NCBI RefSeq assembly: GCF_001570585.1
Contig: NZ_BBXF01000009.1
Coordinates: 186,001 to 250,000, forward strand
Direction: 5' to 3'
From: Herbidospora daliensis
GTDB taxonomy: Bacteria; Actinomycetota; Actinomycetes; Streptosporangiales; Streptosporangiaceae
Length of the DNA: 64,000 bases
The position numbers and the translations under genes are program-made. The notes below the pieces were generated by a model, which worked only from the letters and a program-made list of their open reading frames with translations, made no database searches and was not told the DNA's origin. The stretch's first letter is position 1; every line of letters starts with the position of its first letter. Below, piece after piece: positions 43,803 through 52,992 of the stretch.

Positions 43803-45623
43803 TCAGCCGAAGATCTGCAGGTAGAACGACAGCTCGGCGGCGAGGGCGGCGGTCTTGGTCTCCAGCCTGCGGAACCCGTGCCCCTCGCCCTCGAACGCCA
43901 GATAGGTGCAGGAGACGCCCCGGGCGGTCAGCGCCGCCATGAAGGTCTCGGCCTGCGACGGCGGCACGACCGGGTCGTTCTGGCCCTGCAGCAGCAGGAT
44001 CGGGCAGTCGATGCCGCCGACCCGCGCCAGCGGTTCGCGGCGCGGCCCGTCGGCGCCGGCCAGCCAGTCGGCGTACTGCGACTCGAAGTCGTGGGTGGCC
44101 TCCAGGAGCGGGCCGAGCGAGGTGACCCCGGCGATCGAGACGCCGCCGGCGAACACGTCGGAGGCGGCGCAGGCGGCGAGCACCGTCCAGCCGCCGGCGC
44201 TGCCGCCGCGGATCGCGATGCGCGCGGGGTCGGCGTGGCCCGAGAAGGCGAGCCACTCGGCGGCGGCGACCACGTCGTCGACGTCGACGACGCCCCACTG
44301 GCCGCGCAGCTTCTCGCGGTAGGCGCGCCCGTAGCCGGTCGAGCCGCCGTAGTTCACGTCGAGCACGCCGATGCCGCGCGTGGTGAAGAACGCCCGCGCC
44401 AGGCTCAGCTCGGTCGTCACGTGGCCGGTCGGGCCGCCGTGGGCGAACACCACGAACGGCGACGGGCCGGTCGCGTCGATGGGGGCGTAGAGGTAGGCGG
44501 GCACCCGGTGGTCGATCATCACCTCCGACGGCCGCGGGAGGTAGGCGACGTCGGGGAGTTCGGCGATGTCGCGCCGCAGGCCCTCGACGCGGCCGGTCAC
44601 GGTGTCGACGCGGACGACCGAGCGGGGCACGTCCCAGCCGTAGCCGAGGCCGACCAGCATCCGGCCGTCGGCCGACAGCTCGGGATAGAAGCCGTCGTAG
44701 GGCACGTCGAGGTCGGTCAGCACGCCCGACTCGACGTCGAGCACGCCCAGCCGCAGGTTGCCCTGCCCGTGCAGCACGCCCAGCCGGTCGGCGCCCAGCA
44801 TCACGAACGGCCGGCCGCCGAGTTGCCACAACGGGCCGGCGAACTCCTCCTCGGCCGGGTAGAGCGCGCGGGGCGAGGTGCCGAACATGCCGATCTGGTA
44901 GATGTTCCACCAGCCCGACCAGTCGGACACCAGGTAGAGGGTGCGGTCGTCCTTCCAGGCCGGCGCGAGCACCGACTCGGCCGGGCCGCCCTTGACCGTC
45001 CACGACGAGCCGTCGTCGATCCGGGTGATGCGCAGCTCGGTGCCCACCCACGGCATGCGGGGGTGGTTCCAGCAGACGTACGCCACGTGCTCCCCGTCGG
45101 GCGAGACGGTCGGGAAGGCGTAGAAGTCGGAGCCCGACGCGATCACCGAGACCGACCCGTCGAGCGAGACGGCCACGACGGCGCGTTCGACCTTGCCGTC
45201 GTCGTGGTGGCGTTCCTGGACGCCGAAGATCCGCCCGCCCGCCCACGACAGGTCGGCGTAGCGGCACTCGCCCTCGTCGGTGATCGCCCGCGGGGTGCCG
45301 TCGGAGATCAGGTAGAGCCGCTGGTCGGAGTGTTCGGCGAAGACGACGCCGAGTTCCGGGATGACGAGATGCGACCGTCCGCCGTATTCGTGCACCCGCG
45401 TGCGGGCGTCCCAGGGCGCGGGCAGGATCTCGCGCCGCCGCCCGTCGGCGGCACGGTGGACGACGGTCCGGCGGCCGTTCTGGGCGGGCCGGTCCTCCTC
45501 CCACCACACCTCGTCGCCGATCACGGTCGGGAAGCCGAGGTTGAGGCCCGACCGGGCCACGTCGGCGGTGGATATGCGGGCGGCGTACGGCAACGGCGTG
45601 CGCTCGGGGAGCATGCACGGCAT
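43803..45623 (-). CDS. S9 family (prolyl oligopeptidase-like) peptidase
   Basis: About 606 residues, cytoplasmic. The N-terminal 370 residues are WD-like beta-propeller strands (GRSHLVIPELG, VSPDGEHVAYV, WKDDRTLYLVSD). The C-terminal 240 are the alpha/beta-hydrolase domain, with nucleophile Ser in RGGSAGGW, Asp in GQNDPVVP and His in EGEGHGFRR. These match the acylaminoacyl/dipeptidyl peptidase group. Start taken at ATG 45621-45623 with GGGCAGG upstream; ATG 45614 is the alternative. It is convergent with the CqsA-like gene (10-base gap). Confidence 0.87.
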   Translation of the reverse strand: MPCMLPERTPLPYAARISTADVARSGLNLGFPTVIGDEVWWEEDRPAQNGRRTVVHRAADGRRREILPAPWDARTRVHEYGGRSHLVIPELGVVFAEHSDQRLYLISDGTPRAITDEGECRYADLSWAGGRIFGVQERHHDDGKVERAVVAVSLDGSVSVIASGSDFYAFPTVSPDGEHVAYVCWNHPRMPWVGTELRITRIDDGSSWTVKGGPAESVLAPAWKDDRTLYLVSDWSGWWNIYQIGMFGTSPRALYPAEEEFAGPLWQLGGRPFVMLGADRLGVLHGQGNLRLGVLDVESGVLTDLDVPYDGFYPELSADGRMLVGLGYGWDVPRSVVRVDTVTGRVEGLRRDIAELPDVAYLPRPSEVMIDHRVPAYLYAPIDATGPSPFVVFAHGGPTGHVTTELSLARAFFTTRGIGVLDVNYGGSTGYGRAYREKLRGQWGVVDVDDVVAAAEWLAFSGHADPARIAIRGGSAGGWTVLAACAASDVFAGGVSIAGVTSLGPLLEATHDFESQYADWLAGADGPRREPLARVGGIDCPILLLQGQNDPVVPPSQAETFMAALTARGVSCTYLAFEGEGHGFRRLETKTAALAAELSFYLQIFG

Positions 45624-45655
45624 CCTGCCCGAACGCGGCTGACGATGTCGTGCGG

Positions 45656-46435
45656 TTAGCGCTTTTCCAGGGCCGGCGGCATCTCGTACTGGGTGGCGAG
45701 CTCGCCCAGGTAGTCGATCACGGCCCGGTGCCACGAACCGTCGTCGTACATCTGGCGCAGCGCGTCCTCGATGTCGTCGCGCCACGACTCGGTGCGTTCC
45801 GACAGGCCGATCCCGTAGCGTTCCTGCGCGAGGGGGCGTCCGACCAGCCGGAACCGGCCGGGGTACTGGGCCGACAGGCCGGCCAGCACGGGCGCGTCGG
45901 CGATGATCGCGTCGGTGCGCCGGTCGGCCAGCAGCGGCCCGCACGCGGCGGGCACGTTGGCCTCGGCGAGATGGGCGGCCCGCCAGGCGGGGCCGAACCG
46001 CCCGCTGAGGCCGAGGGTGTCGGCCCGGGTGCCGCACACCAGCCCGCCGGCCAAATCCTTCAGGGTCCGGTCGCGGTCGCGGGCCCTGACCAGGATGTCC
46101 TTGGCCGCGACCAGGTAGGGGCCGACGTACGGCTCGCGCGCCGGCCCCATGACGAGGTCGGCCGAGTCGAGGTCGGTGGTGTACCGGATCTGGTCTTTGC
46201 GATAACCGAGCTGCCGGGCCACGTAGTGGGCCACGGCGATGTCGAAACCGGACCACCCGCCGCCGGGCAGCATCTCGGCCAGGCCGGGCTGGCCCGCCCG
46301 GACGCCGATCAGGAGGCCGGTGCCCGAACAACCCGTGAGCCCGGCCGCGATCGAGAGGGCCGCGATACCCGCGGAGACGACACGCCACACCCGATCAGGA
46401 TCAGATCTTGATCGCCGATCGCGGCGAAACGACAC
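45656..46435 (-). CDS. Second glutamate-type ABC binding lipoprotein
   Basis: About 259 residues from a GTG at 46433-46435, with a hydrophobic leader and lipobox GLTGC. The mature part is a family 3 solute-binding protein distantly like GluB: WSGFDIAVAHYVARQLGY, CGPLLADRRTDAIIADAPVLAG and the C-terminal PPALEKR shared with GluB (PPALEKY). It is shorter in the first lobe (DSADLVMGPAREPYVGPYL). It sits 8 bases after gluD in the same operon. An extra binding protein would widen or tune substrate choice; its ligand is unknown. Confidence 0.82.
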   Translation of the reverse strand: MSFRRDRRSRSDPDRVWRVVSAGIAALSIAAGLTGCSGTGLLIGVRAGQPGLAEMLPGGGWSGFDIAVAHYVARQLGYRKDQIRYTTDLDSADLVMGPAREPYVGPYLVAAKDILVRARDRDRTLKDLAGGLVCGTRADTLGLSGRFGPAWRAAHLAEANVPAACGPLLADRRTDAIIADAPVLAGLSAQYPGRFRLVGRPLAQERYGIGLSERTESWRDDIEDALRQMYDDGSWHRAVIDYLGELATQYEMPPALEKR

Positions 46436-46443
46436 GTAAAGCC

Positions 46444-47298
46444 CTACCCAACGCCGACCGACTGGGGAGCCTCGATCGGCTTGATCGTGGTCTTGCGGCT
46501 GCGGCGGGAGCGGCGTTCCAGCCAGTTGGCGAGCAGTCCGACCAGGACGTTGATGATGATGTAGATGATCGCGACGACGATGACCGCCGGGATCAGGTTG
46601 CGGAAGTTGGCGGGCAGGATGCGGGCGCCCGCGTTCAGCAGGTCCTCGAACGCCACGATGAAGCCGAGCGCGGTGTCCTTGAGCAGCACGATGAGCTGGC
46701 TGACGATGGCCGGCATCATCGCGGTCACCGCCTGCGGCAGCAGGATCAGCCGCATGACCTGCCCCTTGCGCAGCCCGACGGCCAGCGCGGCCTCGGTCTG
46801 GCCGCGCGGCAGCGACTGGATGCCCGCCCGGACGATCTCCGCCAGCACCGACCCGTTGTAGAGCACCAGGCCGAACACCACGGCCGTGAACGAGGTCACC
46901 GTGAGGCCGAGCACGGCCGAGCCGCCGTACTGGGCGAAGAAGATCATGATGAGCAGCGGGATCGCGCGGAAGAACTCCACGACCGCGCCCGCGGGCACCC
47001 TGATCCACTTGTGCTCCGACAGGCGGGCGATGCCGAACACGAACCCGAACGGCACCGCGATCAGCGCCGCCACGGCCGCCGCGGAAAGGGTGTTGAGCAG
47101 GCCCGGGATGATCAGGTTCACCCACACGTCGCCCTGCAGGAACGGCTCCCACAGGGCCGCGTCGAACTGGCCCTTCTCGTCGAACTTCAGGTAGGCGAAG
47201 TAGAGCCCGGCCAGCAGTGCGGCGGCGAAGAGGAAGGTCAGGATCCGGTTGCGGAGGATGCCGCGGGGGCCCGGGGTGTCGTACAGGACGGTGCTCAT
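46444..47298 (-). CDS. gluD: Glutamate ABC transporter permease GluD
   Basis: A 284-residue His/Glu/Gln-type permease with about five membrane segments and the EAA-like loop QTEAALAVGLRKGQVMRLILLPQAV. The ATG at 47296-47298 overlaps the gluC stop (ATGA). The C-terminal tail is basic (ERRSRRSRKTT). It forms the channel with GluC. Confidence 0.88.
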   Translation of the reverse strand: MSTVLYDTPGPRGILRNRILTFLFAAALLAGLYFAYLKFDEKGQFDAALWEPFLQGDVWVNLIIPGLLNTLSAAAVAALIAVPFGFVFGIARLSEHKWIRVPAGAVVEFFRAIPLLIMIFFAQYGGSAVLGLTVTSFTAVVFGLVLYNGSVLAEIVRAGIQSLPRGQTEAALAVGLRKGQVMRLILLPQAVTAMMPAIVSQLIVLLKDTALGFIVAFEDLLNAGARILPANFRNLIPAVIVVAIIYIIINVLVGLLANWLERRSRRSRKTTIKPIEAPQSVGVG

Positions 47299-47963
47299 CG
47301 GACCACCTTCAGCCGTCGGGACAGCCAGCCGAAGAACAGGCCGGTGGGGAGGGTGAGCACGAGGAAGGCCAGCGCGAACCCGAAGAAGATCGCGACCACC
47401 GAGTCCTGGTGCCGTTCGAACAGGGACTTCATCGTCAGCGACGCCTCGGCCACGCCGATCGCGGCGGCGACCGTGGTGTTCTTCGTCAGCGCGATCAGCA
47501 GGCTGCCCAGCGGCGCGATGATCGCCCGGAATGCCTGCGGCAGCACGACGAACCGCAGGTTCTGGACGAACGTGAGCCCGAGGGCCCGCGCCGCCTCGGC
47601 CTGCCCGACGGGCACGGTGTTGATGCCCGACCTGATCGCCTCGCAGACGAACGCGGCCGTGTACGCCGACAGCCCGATGATCGACAACCACAGGTAGTTG
47701 GTCGACAACGACTCGGAGAACGAGACGTCGAGCACCAGCCCGAGGCCGAGCCCGCAGAACACGATGACCAGGGTCAGCGGCGTGTTCCGCAGCGTGTTGA
47801 CGTACGCCGTGGCCACCCCGCGCAGCACGGCGATCGGGCTGACCCGCATCGCCGCCAGGACGGTGCCCAGCACCAGCGCGGCCACGGCGCTGGCCAGCGT
47901 GAGCCGTACGGTCAGCCAGAACGCGCCCAGGATGACCGGGAACTCTTCGACGAGGGCACCCAA
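47295..47963 (-). CDS. gluC: Glutamate ABC transporter permease GluC
   Basis: A 222-residue permease with EAA-like loop QAEAARALGLTFVQNLRFVVLPQAFRAI and about five membrane segments. It starts at a TTG (47961-47963) preceded by GGAGGT 7 bases away; the nearby ATG at 47980 runs at once into a stop. A strong hairpin separates it from gluB. Confidence 0.88.
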   Translation of the reverse strand: MGALVEEFPVILGAFWLTVRLTLASAVAALVLGTVLAAMRVSPIAVLRGVATAYVNTLRNTPLTLVIVFCGLGLGLVLDVSFSESLSTNYLWLSIIGLSAYTAAFVCEAIRSGINTVPVGQAEAARALGLTFVQNLRFVVLPQAFRAIIAPLGSLLIALTKNTTVAAAIGVAEASLTMKSLFERHQDSVVAIFFGFALAFLVLTLPTGLFFGWLSRRLKVVR

Positions 47964-47985
47964 CGCCCTACCTCCCCATGAGAAA

Positions 47986-48009
47986 CGGCCCTCCCGGACG
48001 GGAGGGCCG
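47986..48009 (-). terminator. Attenuating terminator between gluB and gluC
   Basis: Perfect 10-bp stem CGGCCCTCCC/GGGAGGGCCG with a 4-base loop, followed on the minus strand by TTTCTC. It lies 14 bases after the gluB stop and would let more binding protein than permease be made. Confidence 0.8.
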
Positions 48010-48022
48010 GGAGCCGGTCAGA

Positions 48023-48832
48023 TCAGTACTTCTCCAGGGCGGGCGGGTTGGCGAAGTTGGGCGCGAACTCGCCGAAGTTCGCCTCCACGGCCTTCTTCCA
48101 CGAGCCGTCGGCGAACATCTTCTCGATCGCCGCGTTGACCTTGTCGCGGGTCTCCTTGTCGTCCTTCTTGAGGCCGACGCCGTACTTCTCCTCGGAGAAG
48201 ACCTGGCCCACGAGGCGGAACTTGCCGGGGCTCTGCGCGGCGAAGCCCGCGAGGATGGTGGCGTCGGTGGAGATCGCGTCGACCTGGCCCTGCTCCAGCA
48301 GCGGCAGGCAGTTGCCGTAGCCCTGCTGCTCGGTCAGGTACTGGCCCTTCCACGCCTCGCCGAACTTCTCGACCAGGCGGGCGGGGGAGGTGGAGCCCTG
48401 GGCGCCGCAGACCTTCTTGGTCTGCAGGCTGTCCTGGCCGGTGATCGAGGTGTCGTCGGCGCGGGTCAGGATGTCCTGGCCGGTGATCAGGTAGGGGCCG
48501 GCGAAGGAGATGACCTCCTTGCGCTTGTCGGTGATCGAGTAGGTCGCCACCACCATGTCGACCTGGCCCTGCTGGATGAAGGGCTCGCGGTTGGCCGACA
48601 CGGTCTCCTTCCACTCGATCTGCTCGGGGGTGTAGCCGAGCTCCTTGGCGATGTAGGCGGCGACGTCGACGTCGAAACCCTTCACCGAACCGTCGGTCTG
48701 CTTCAGACCCAGTCCGGGCTGGTCGAACTTCACGCCGATGACGAACTTGTCGTCGCCACCGCTGCACGCGGTCAAGGACGCCGCCAACGCGGCGGCGGTC
48801 ATCAGGAGGGCACCAATTCGACGGACACGCAT
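48023..48832 (-). CDS. gluB: Glutamate-binding lipoprotein GluB
   Basis: 269 residues with a signal ending in lipobox SLTAC. Family 3 binding protein: FVIGVKFDQPGLGLKQ, GFDVDVAAYIAKELGY, VDMVVATYSITDKRKEVISFAGPY and QVDAISTDATILAGFA. The ATG at 48830-48832 is preferred over an upstream GTG (48841) because AAGG lies 8 bases before it. It follows gluA by 11 bases. It captures glutamate outside the cell for GluCD. Confidence 0.92.
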   Translation of the reverse strand: MRVRRIGALLMTAAALAASLTACSGGDDKFVIGVKFDQPGLGLKQTDGSVKGFDVDVAAYIAKELGYTPEQIEWKETVSANREPFIQQGQVDMVVATYSITDKRKEVISFAGPYLITGQDILTRADDTSITGQDSLQTKKVCGAQGSTSPARLVEKFGEAWKGQYLTEQQGYGNCLPLLEQGQVDAISTDATILAGFAAQSPGKFRLVGQVFSEEKYGVGLKKDDKETRDKVNAAIEKMFADGSWKKAVEANFGEFAPNFANPPALEKY

Positions 48833-48843
48833 GACAGCCACCT

Positions 48844-49599
48844 TCAGTGTGTGAGGATCTTGCTGAGGAAATCGCGGGCACGGTCGGTGCCCGGATTCGT
48901 GAAGAATTCGTCGGGGGAGTTCTGCTCGACGACGGCGCCGTCGGCCATGAACACCACCCGGTTGGCGGCCCGGCGGGCGAAGCCCATCTCGTGGGTCACG
49001 ACGAGCATGGTCATGCCGTCTCTGGCCAGCGAGATCATGACGTCGAGCACCTCCTGCACCATCTCGGGGTCGAGGGCGGAGGTGGGCTCGTCGAAGAGGA
49101 TCATCTTCGGGTCCATGGCCAGGGCGCGGGCGATGGCCACCCGCTGCTGCTGGCCGCCGGAGAGCTGGGCGGGGTACTTCTCCGCCTGCGAGGCGATGCC
49201 GACCCGCTCCAGCAGCTCCATGCCGCGCTTCTCGGCCTGATCGCGCGCCATCTTGCGGACCCTGATCGGCCCCAGGGTGACGTTCTCGAGGATCGTCTTG
49301 TGGGCGAAGAGGTTGAACGACTGGAACACCATGCCGACCTCGGAGCGCAGCTGGGCCAGCGCGCGGCCCTCGACCGCCAGGCTCTTGCCGTCGAAGGTGA
49401 TGGTGCCCGAGTCGATGGTCTCCAGCCGGTTGATCACCCGGCAGAGGGTCGACTTCCCGGCCCCCGACGGGCCGATGGCGACCACGACCTCGCCCCGAGC
49501 GATGTCGAGGTCGATGTCCTTCAGCACGTGTAGGGCGCCGAAGTGCTTGTTGACGTTCTCAAGTCTGACGAGAGAAGTCGATCCGACGGCTTCTGTCAT
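48844..49599 (-). CDS. gluA: Glutamate ABC transporter ATPase GluA
   Basis: 251 residues from ATG 49597-49599. Walker A GPSGAGKST, signature LSGGQQQRVAIARAL, Walker B MILFDEPTSALD, switch His in VTHEMGFARR. First gene of the operon. There is no clear ribosome-binding site, and the sequence TTGACT just upstream overlaps the alternative TTG start at 49608. It powers uptake through GluCD. Confidence 0.94.
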   Translation of the reverse strand: MTEAVGSTSLVRLENVNKHFGALHVLKDIDLDIARGEVVVAIGPSGAGKSTLCRVINRLETIDSGTITFDGKSLAVEGRALAQLRSEVGMVFQSFNLFAHKTILENVTLGPIRVRKMARDQAEKRGMELLERVGIASQAEKYPAQLSGGQQQRVAIARALAMDPKMILFDEPTSALDPEMVQEVLDVMISLARDGMTMLVVTHEMGFARRAANRVVFMADGAVVEQNSPDEFFTNPGTDRARDFLSKILTH

Positions 49600-49749
49600 G
49601 GGAGTCAACGTAAAGGGGGCTATATCTCCAAGTCAGCAGCGGAGTTATACCGATCACATCACGACTGTCCTGGTCATCCCGGCTGGTCGGGACATTTTTC
49701 CCGAGTCTGACTCATGAGGTTTGGGGCACCTCATCGGTTTGCTGAGGGC

Positions 49750-50379
49750 ATGACCGATAACTACCGGCGCGTCGTCGCCGCGGGCGCGCTGGTCGCCTGG
49801 CCCGTCCTGCTCTTCGCCGCCTTCCTCACCTCGCCGCCCGGCGACGAGCACGACCCGGCCGTCTTCGCCTCGATGCCGGGCCAGGTGCAGGTCAGCGGCC
49901 TGCTCTTCCTGTACGCCACCCTCGCGATGATCCCCGCGTTCTTCGGCCTGGCCGCGCTCCTCCACCCGAGGGCCCCGGGCCTGGCGAACACGGGCCTGAC
50001 CCTGGGCCTGTTCGGCGCGGCGGCGGCCTGCACCCTGTTCACCACCGACTTCTACGACCTGGCGCTGGCCCAGACCGTGCCCGCCGAGACGGCCAGGCAG
50101 GTCACGGCGGTGGCGAACGAGTTGCCCGGCTTCCTGTTCGGCATGTTGTTCCCCGGCTTCCTCACCCACGTGGGCACGCTGGTGCTGCTCGTCGGCCTGG
50201 CGGTGAAGAAGGCCGCCCCGTGGTGGGTGCCGGCGGCGATGGTGGCCGGCATCGTGGTGCCGTTCGTGGTGGCGGGCTCCTCGCCCGCCGTCCAGTCGAT
50301 CGGGTCGCTGCTGGAACTCGCCGCGCTCGGCTACCTGGCCCGGAGCGTGCTCAGAAGCCCGATTCGCGTGCCCGCATGA
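49750..50379 (+). CDS. Polytopic membrane protein of unknown function
   Basis: 209 residues with about six hydrophobic segments (AGALVAWPVLLFAAFLTS, LLFLYATLAMIPAFFGLAALL, LPGFLFGMLFPGFLTHVGTLVLLVGL, WVPAAMVAGIVVPFVVAG). No catalytic motif. The ATG at 49750 has GAGG upstream. Its 3' end overlaps the convergent response-regulator gene by 29 bases. Family not recognised. Confidence 0.75.
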   Translation: MTDNYRRVVAAGALVAWPVLLFAAFLTSPPGDEHDPAVFASMPGQVQVSGLLFLYATLAMIPAFFGLAALLHPRAPGLANTGLTLGLFGAAAACTLFTTDFYDLALAQTVPAETARQVTAVANELPGFLFGMLFPGFLTHVGTLVLLVGLAVKKAAPWWVPAAMVAGIVVPFVVAGSSPAVQSIGSLLELAALGYLARSVLRSPIRVPA

Positions 50380-50986
50380 TCGCCTCGGCGCGGTCGGCGA
50401 CGTGCAGCTTGGCGAAGATGCTCGACACGTGGTTGCGGACCGTCTTGCCGCTCAGCCCGAGCCGCTCGGCGATCACCGGATTGGTCAGGTGACTCGACAT
50501 GAGGATCAGGATCTCCCGCTCCCGGGCGGTCAGCTCGGGGAAGCCCTGCTCGCGCCGGGCCAGGCCGGTGAAGTAGCCGGTCAGCCGCGACGCGATGGCC
50601 GGGCCGAAGATCGCCTCGCCGCCGTGCACGGCCACGATCGACCGCACCAGCTCGGCCTTCCTGGCCCCCTTCAGCACGTAGCCCCGGGCCCCGGCCCGCA
50701 GCGCGGCGAAGACCGAATCGTCGTCGTCGGCCATGCTCAGCACCAGCACCCGGATGTGGGGATGGTCGCGGACCAGCCGTTCGGTCGCGGCCACCCCGCC
50801 CATGCCGGGCATCGCCAGGTCCATCAGCACGACGTCGGGCTGCACCCCGCCGACGAGCGCCAGGGCCTGCTCGCCGGTGGACGCCTCGTCGGCGATCGCG
50901 ATCTCGCGGACCGGCTTGAGCAGCGCCGACAGACCCGCCCGGAACGCGGGGTGGTCGTCGACGAGCAGGACGCGGATCTGGTCCAT
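50351..50986 (-). CDS. NarL/LuxR-type response regulator
   Basis: 211 residues. Receiver domain: acidic pair in VLLVDDHPAFRAG, phospho-Asp in VVLMDLAMPGMGG, Thr/Ser-Lys switch with YVLKGARKAE. C-terminal LuxR HTH: LTAREREILILMSSHLTNPVIAERLGLSGKTVRNHVSSIF. The kinase gene ends at the base before its start, so the two are co-transcribed. Targets unknown; the divergent membrane protein is not a clear candidate because it is convergent. Confidence 0.92.
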   Translation of the reverse strand: MDQIRVLLVDDHPAFRAGLSALLKPVREIAIADEASTGEQALALVGGVQPDVVLMDLAMPGMGGVAATERLVRDHPHIRVLVLSMADDDDSVFAALRAGARGYVLKGARKAELVRSIVAVHGGEAIFGPAIASRLTGYFTGLARREQGFPELTAREREILILMSSHLTNPVIAERLGLSGKTVRNHVSSIFAKLHVADRAEAIMRARESGF

Positions 50987-52888
50987 TCAGGCTCCCATCG
51001 GCAGCTGCGCGCGGACGGTGGTGCCGCGCGCAGTGATGACCGCGAAGGACCCGCCCAGTTCGACGGCCCGTTCGCGCAGAGAATTCAGGCCGATGCCCGG
51101 TGGGCCCTGAACCCCGCGGCCGTCGTCGACGACTTCGACCAGCAGGTTCTTCCAGGGCACGAGCCGGAGCGTGACGGTGCCGGCGCCGGAGTGGCGGCGG
51201 GCGTTGTTGATCGCCTCGACAGCGATATGGTATGCCGCCACCTCGGTGGCCGCCGACAATTCGGGCAGGTCGGCAGGCAGATCGAGACCGACCTGCGGCT
51301 CCCCGGGCAGCCCCGCCACATGGGCCCGCAGCGCCCCGAGAAGACCGAGGGTGTCGAGCGCGGGCGGGCGCAGCCCGTCGATGAGGGCCCGCACGTCGGC
51401 CGTGGCCGCCTGGGCCGCGCCGATCATCTCCTCCAGCAGATCCTGCGCTCTGGGGTCGTTGACCAGGTCCTGGACCGCCTCCGCCCGCATGGTCAGCGCG
51501 GCCAGCGTCGGCCCGAGCCCGTCGTGCAGGTCCCTGCGGAGCCGCCGCCGCTCCTCCTCGCGGGCCACCACCAGGCGCTCGCGCGAGGCCCGCAGGTCGG
51601 CGGCCAGCCGCTCGGCGTGCACGACCGAGCCCATCTGCCGGGCCAGGTCCCGCAGCAGCCGCAGGTCGCGGGCGCCGAACTCGCGCTGCCCCGGGCGCGG
51701 CGCGAGGGCCAGGTGCCCGACGAGCTCGTTCTGGTACGTCAGCGGCAGCCGCACCAGCCCCGGGTCCCCGGCCTGGCCGGGCAGCTCGACGGCGGCGTGG
51801 GGGAGCTTCAGCGCTTCGGCCACCGACGCGGCCGCCGCCTGGGCGTCCGGCCGGGTCTCCAGGCTGCGCCCCAGGTGGGCCAGGGCGGCGTAGGGGTCGT
51901 CGCGGCGGCCGTACATGAGCACGTTGACGGCGCGCTGGACGCGGGCCCGGAGCGGCGCGAAGACGAGGGCGACGACCGCGGCGGCGGCCACCGACTGGGG
52001 CAGGCCCCGGCTCTCGAAGACCGCGCCCAGATAGCCGACGACCGCGACGTAGCCGCCGGTCACGAACGCGGTGAGGACGGCGTAGACGAGCGTGCGGTTG
52101 ATGACGAGCTCGACGTCGAACAGTCCGTGCCGCACGATCGCGATGCCGATGGCGGCCAGCACGAGGGTGATCGCGGCGGTCCCGGCGAGCTCCCAGAAGC
52201 CGCTGTCGAGCGGCCAGATCACGTTGGGCAGGTCGTCGGTCAGCCCGGCCGTCAGCCGGAGCACGACGACCACGCCGGCGACCGAGAGGGCGTAGACGAG
52301 CCACTGGACCTGGGCCCGCTCGATGCGCCGGGCCCGGCGGGCCAGGTCGGCGGCGCCGGCCACGAACAGCAGGGCCGCGACCACGGTGATCGCGGGCTCC
52401 ACGAAGGCCGCGAGCCCGGCCAGGGCCTCGATCCCGAGGGGGTTGGGCAGCGCGACGCCGTAGCCGAGCTGCTGGTTGGCCCCCGGCGCGAAGGCGCAGG
52501 GCAGCGCGGCCAGCACCACGGCGGGCACGACCAGCCTCGGCGCGGGGAGGGGCCGGTCGGGGAAGCAGAAGGGGATCGCGGCCAGCGCCAGGTTGGCCGG
52601 CACCCAGAGGAAGTTCTGCGGCCAGGCCAGCAGGGTCAGCTCGGGCCGCCAGAGCGCGAGCTGGCCGCAGAAGTCGAGGGCCGTGAACGAGAGCCCGGCG
52701 GTCAGCAGCAGCCCGCCCACGGCGTTGCGGGGCCGGTGCGCCACGATGATCGTGCCGATCAGCACGCAGGCCGCCGCATAGATCAGATGGCTGAGCGCCA
52801 CCGGCCCGAGCCCGTTGACCAGCCCGAGGACGAGCGCCACGGCCGCCGCCGCGAGCCCGCCCACGCCGACCGCCCACCTCACTGTCAT
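50987..52888 (-). CDS. Membrane sensor histidine kinase (NarL-type, HisKA_3)
   Basis: 633 residues. An N-terminal half with about ten hydrophobic segments (1-320), then a GAF-like cytosolic domain (about 335-430), the dimerisation helix with phospho-His in LRRDLHDGLGPTLAALTMR, and an HATPase_c domain (VVDDGRGVQGPPGIGLNSLRERAVELGG). The large membrane region suggests sensing within or at the membrane. It partners the adjacent response regulator. Confidence 0.9.
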   Translation of the reverse strand: MTVRWAVGVGGLAAAAVALVLGLVNGLGPVALSHLIYAAACVLIGTIIVAHRPRNAVGGLLLTAGLSFTALDFCGQLALWRPELTLLAWPQNFLWVPANLALAAIPFCFPDRPLPAPRLVVPAVVLAALPCAFAPGANQQLGYGVALPNPLGIEALAGLAAFVEPAITVVAALLFVAGAADLARRARRIERAQVQWLVYALSVAGVVVVLRLTAGLTDDLPNVIWPLDSGFWELAGTAAITLVLAAIGIAIVRHGLFDVELVINRTLVYAVLTAFVTGGYVAVVGYLGAVFESRGLPQSVAAAAVVALVFAPLRARVQRAVNVLMYGRRDDPYAALAHLGRSLETRPDAQAAAASVAEALKLPHAAVELPGQAGDPGLVRLPLTYQNELVGHLALAPRPGQREFGARDLRLLRDLARQMGSVVHAERLAADLRASRERLVVAREEERRRLRRDLHDGLGPTLAALTMRAEAVQDLVNDPRAQDLLEEMIGAAQAATADVRALIDGLRPPALDTLGLLGALRAHVAGLPGEPQVGLDLPADLPELSAATEVAAYHIAVEAINNARRHSGAGTVTLRLVPWKNLLVEVVDDGRGVQGPPGIGLNSLRERAVELGGSFAVITARGTTVRAQLPMGA

Positions 52889-52992
52889 CGCACGTCAGGA
52901 TATAGACGGAGATGCCCGGACGACGGGGACAGTGTCCTGACAGTGTCCCGGGCTTTTTGGGCTCGCCGGAGCGCCTACGCTTGTCGATTGAG

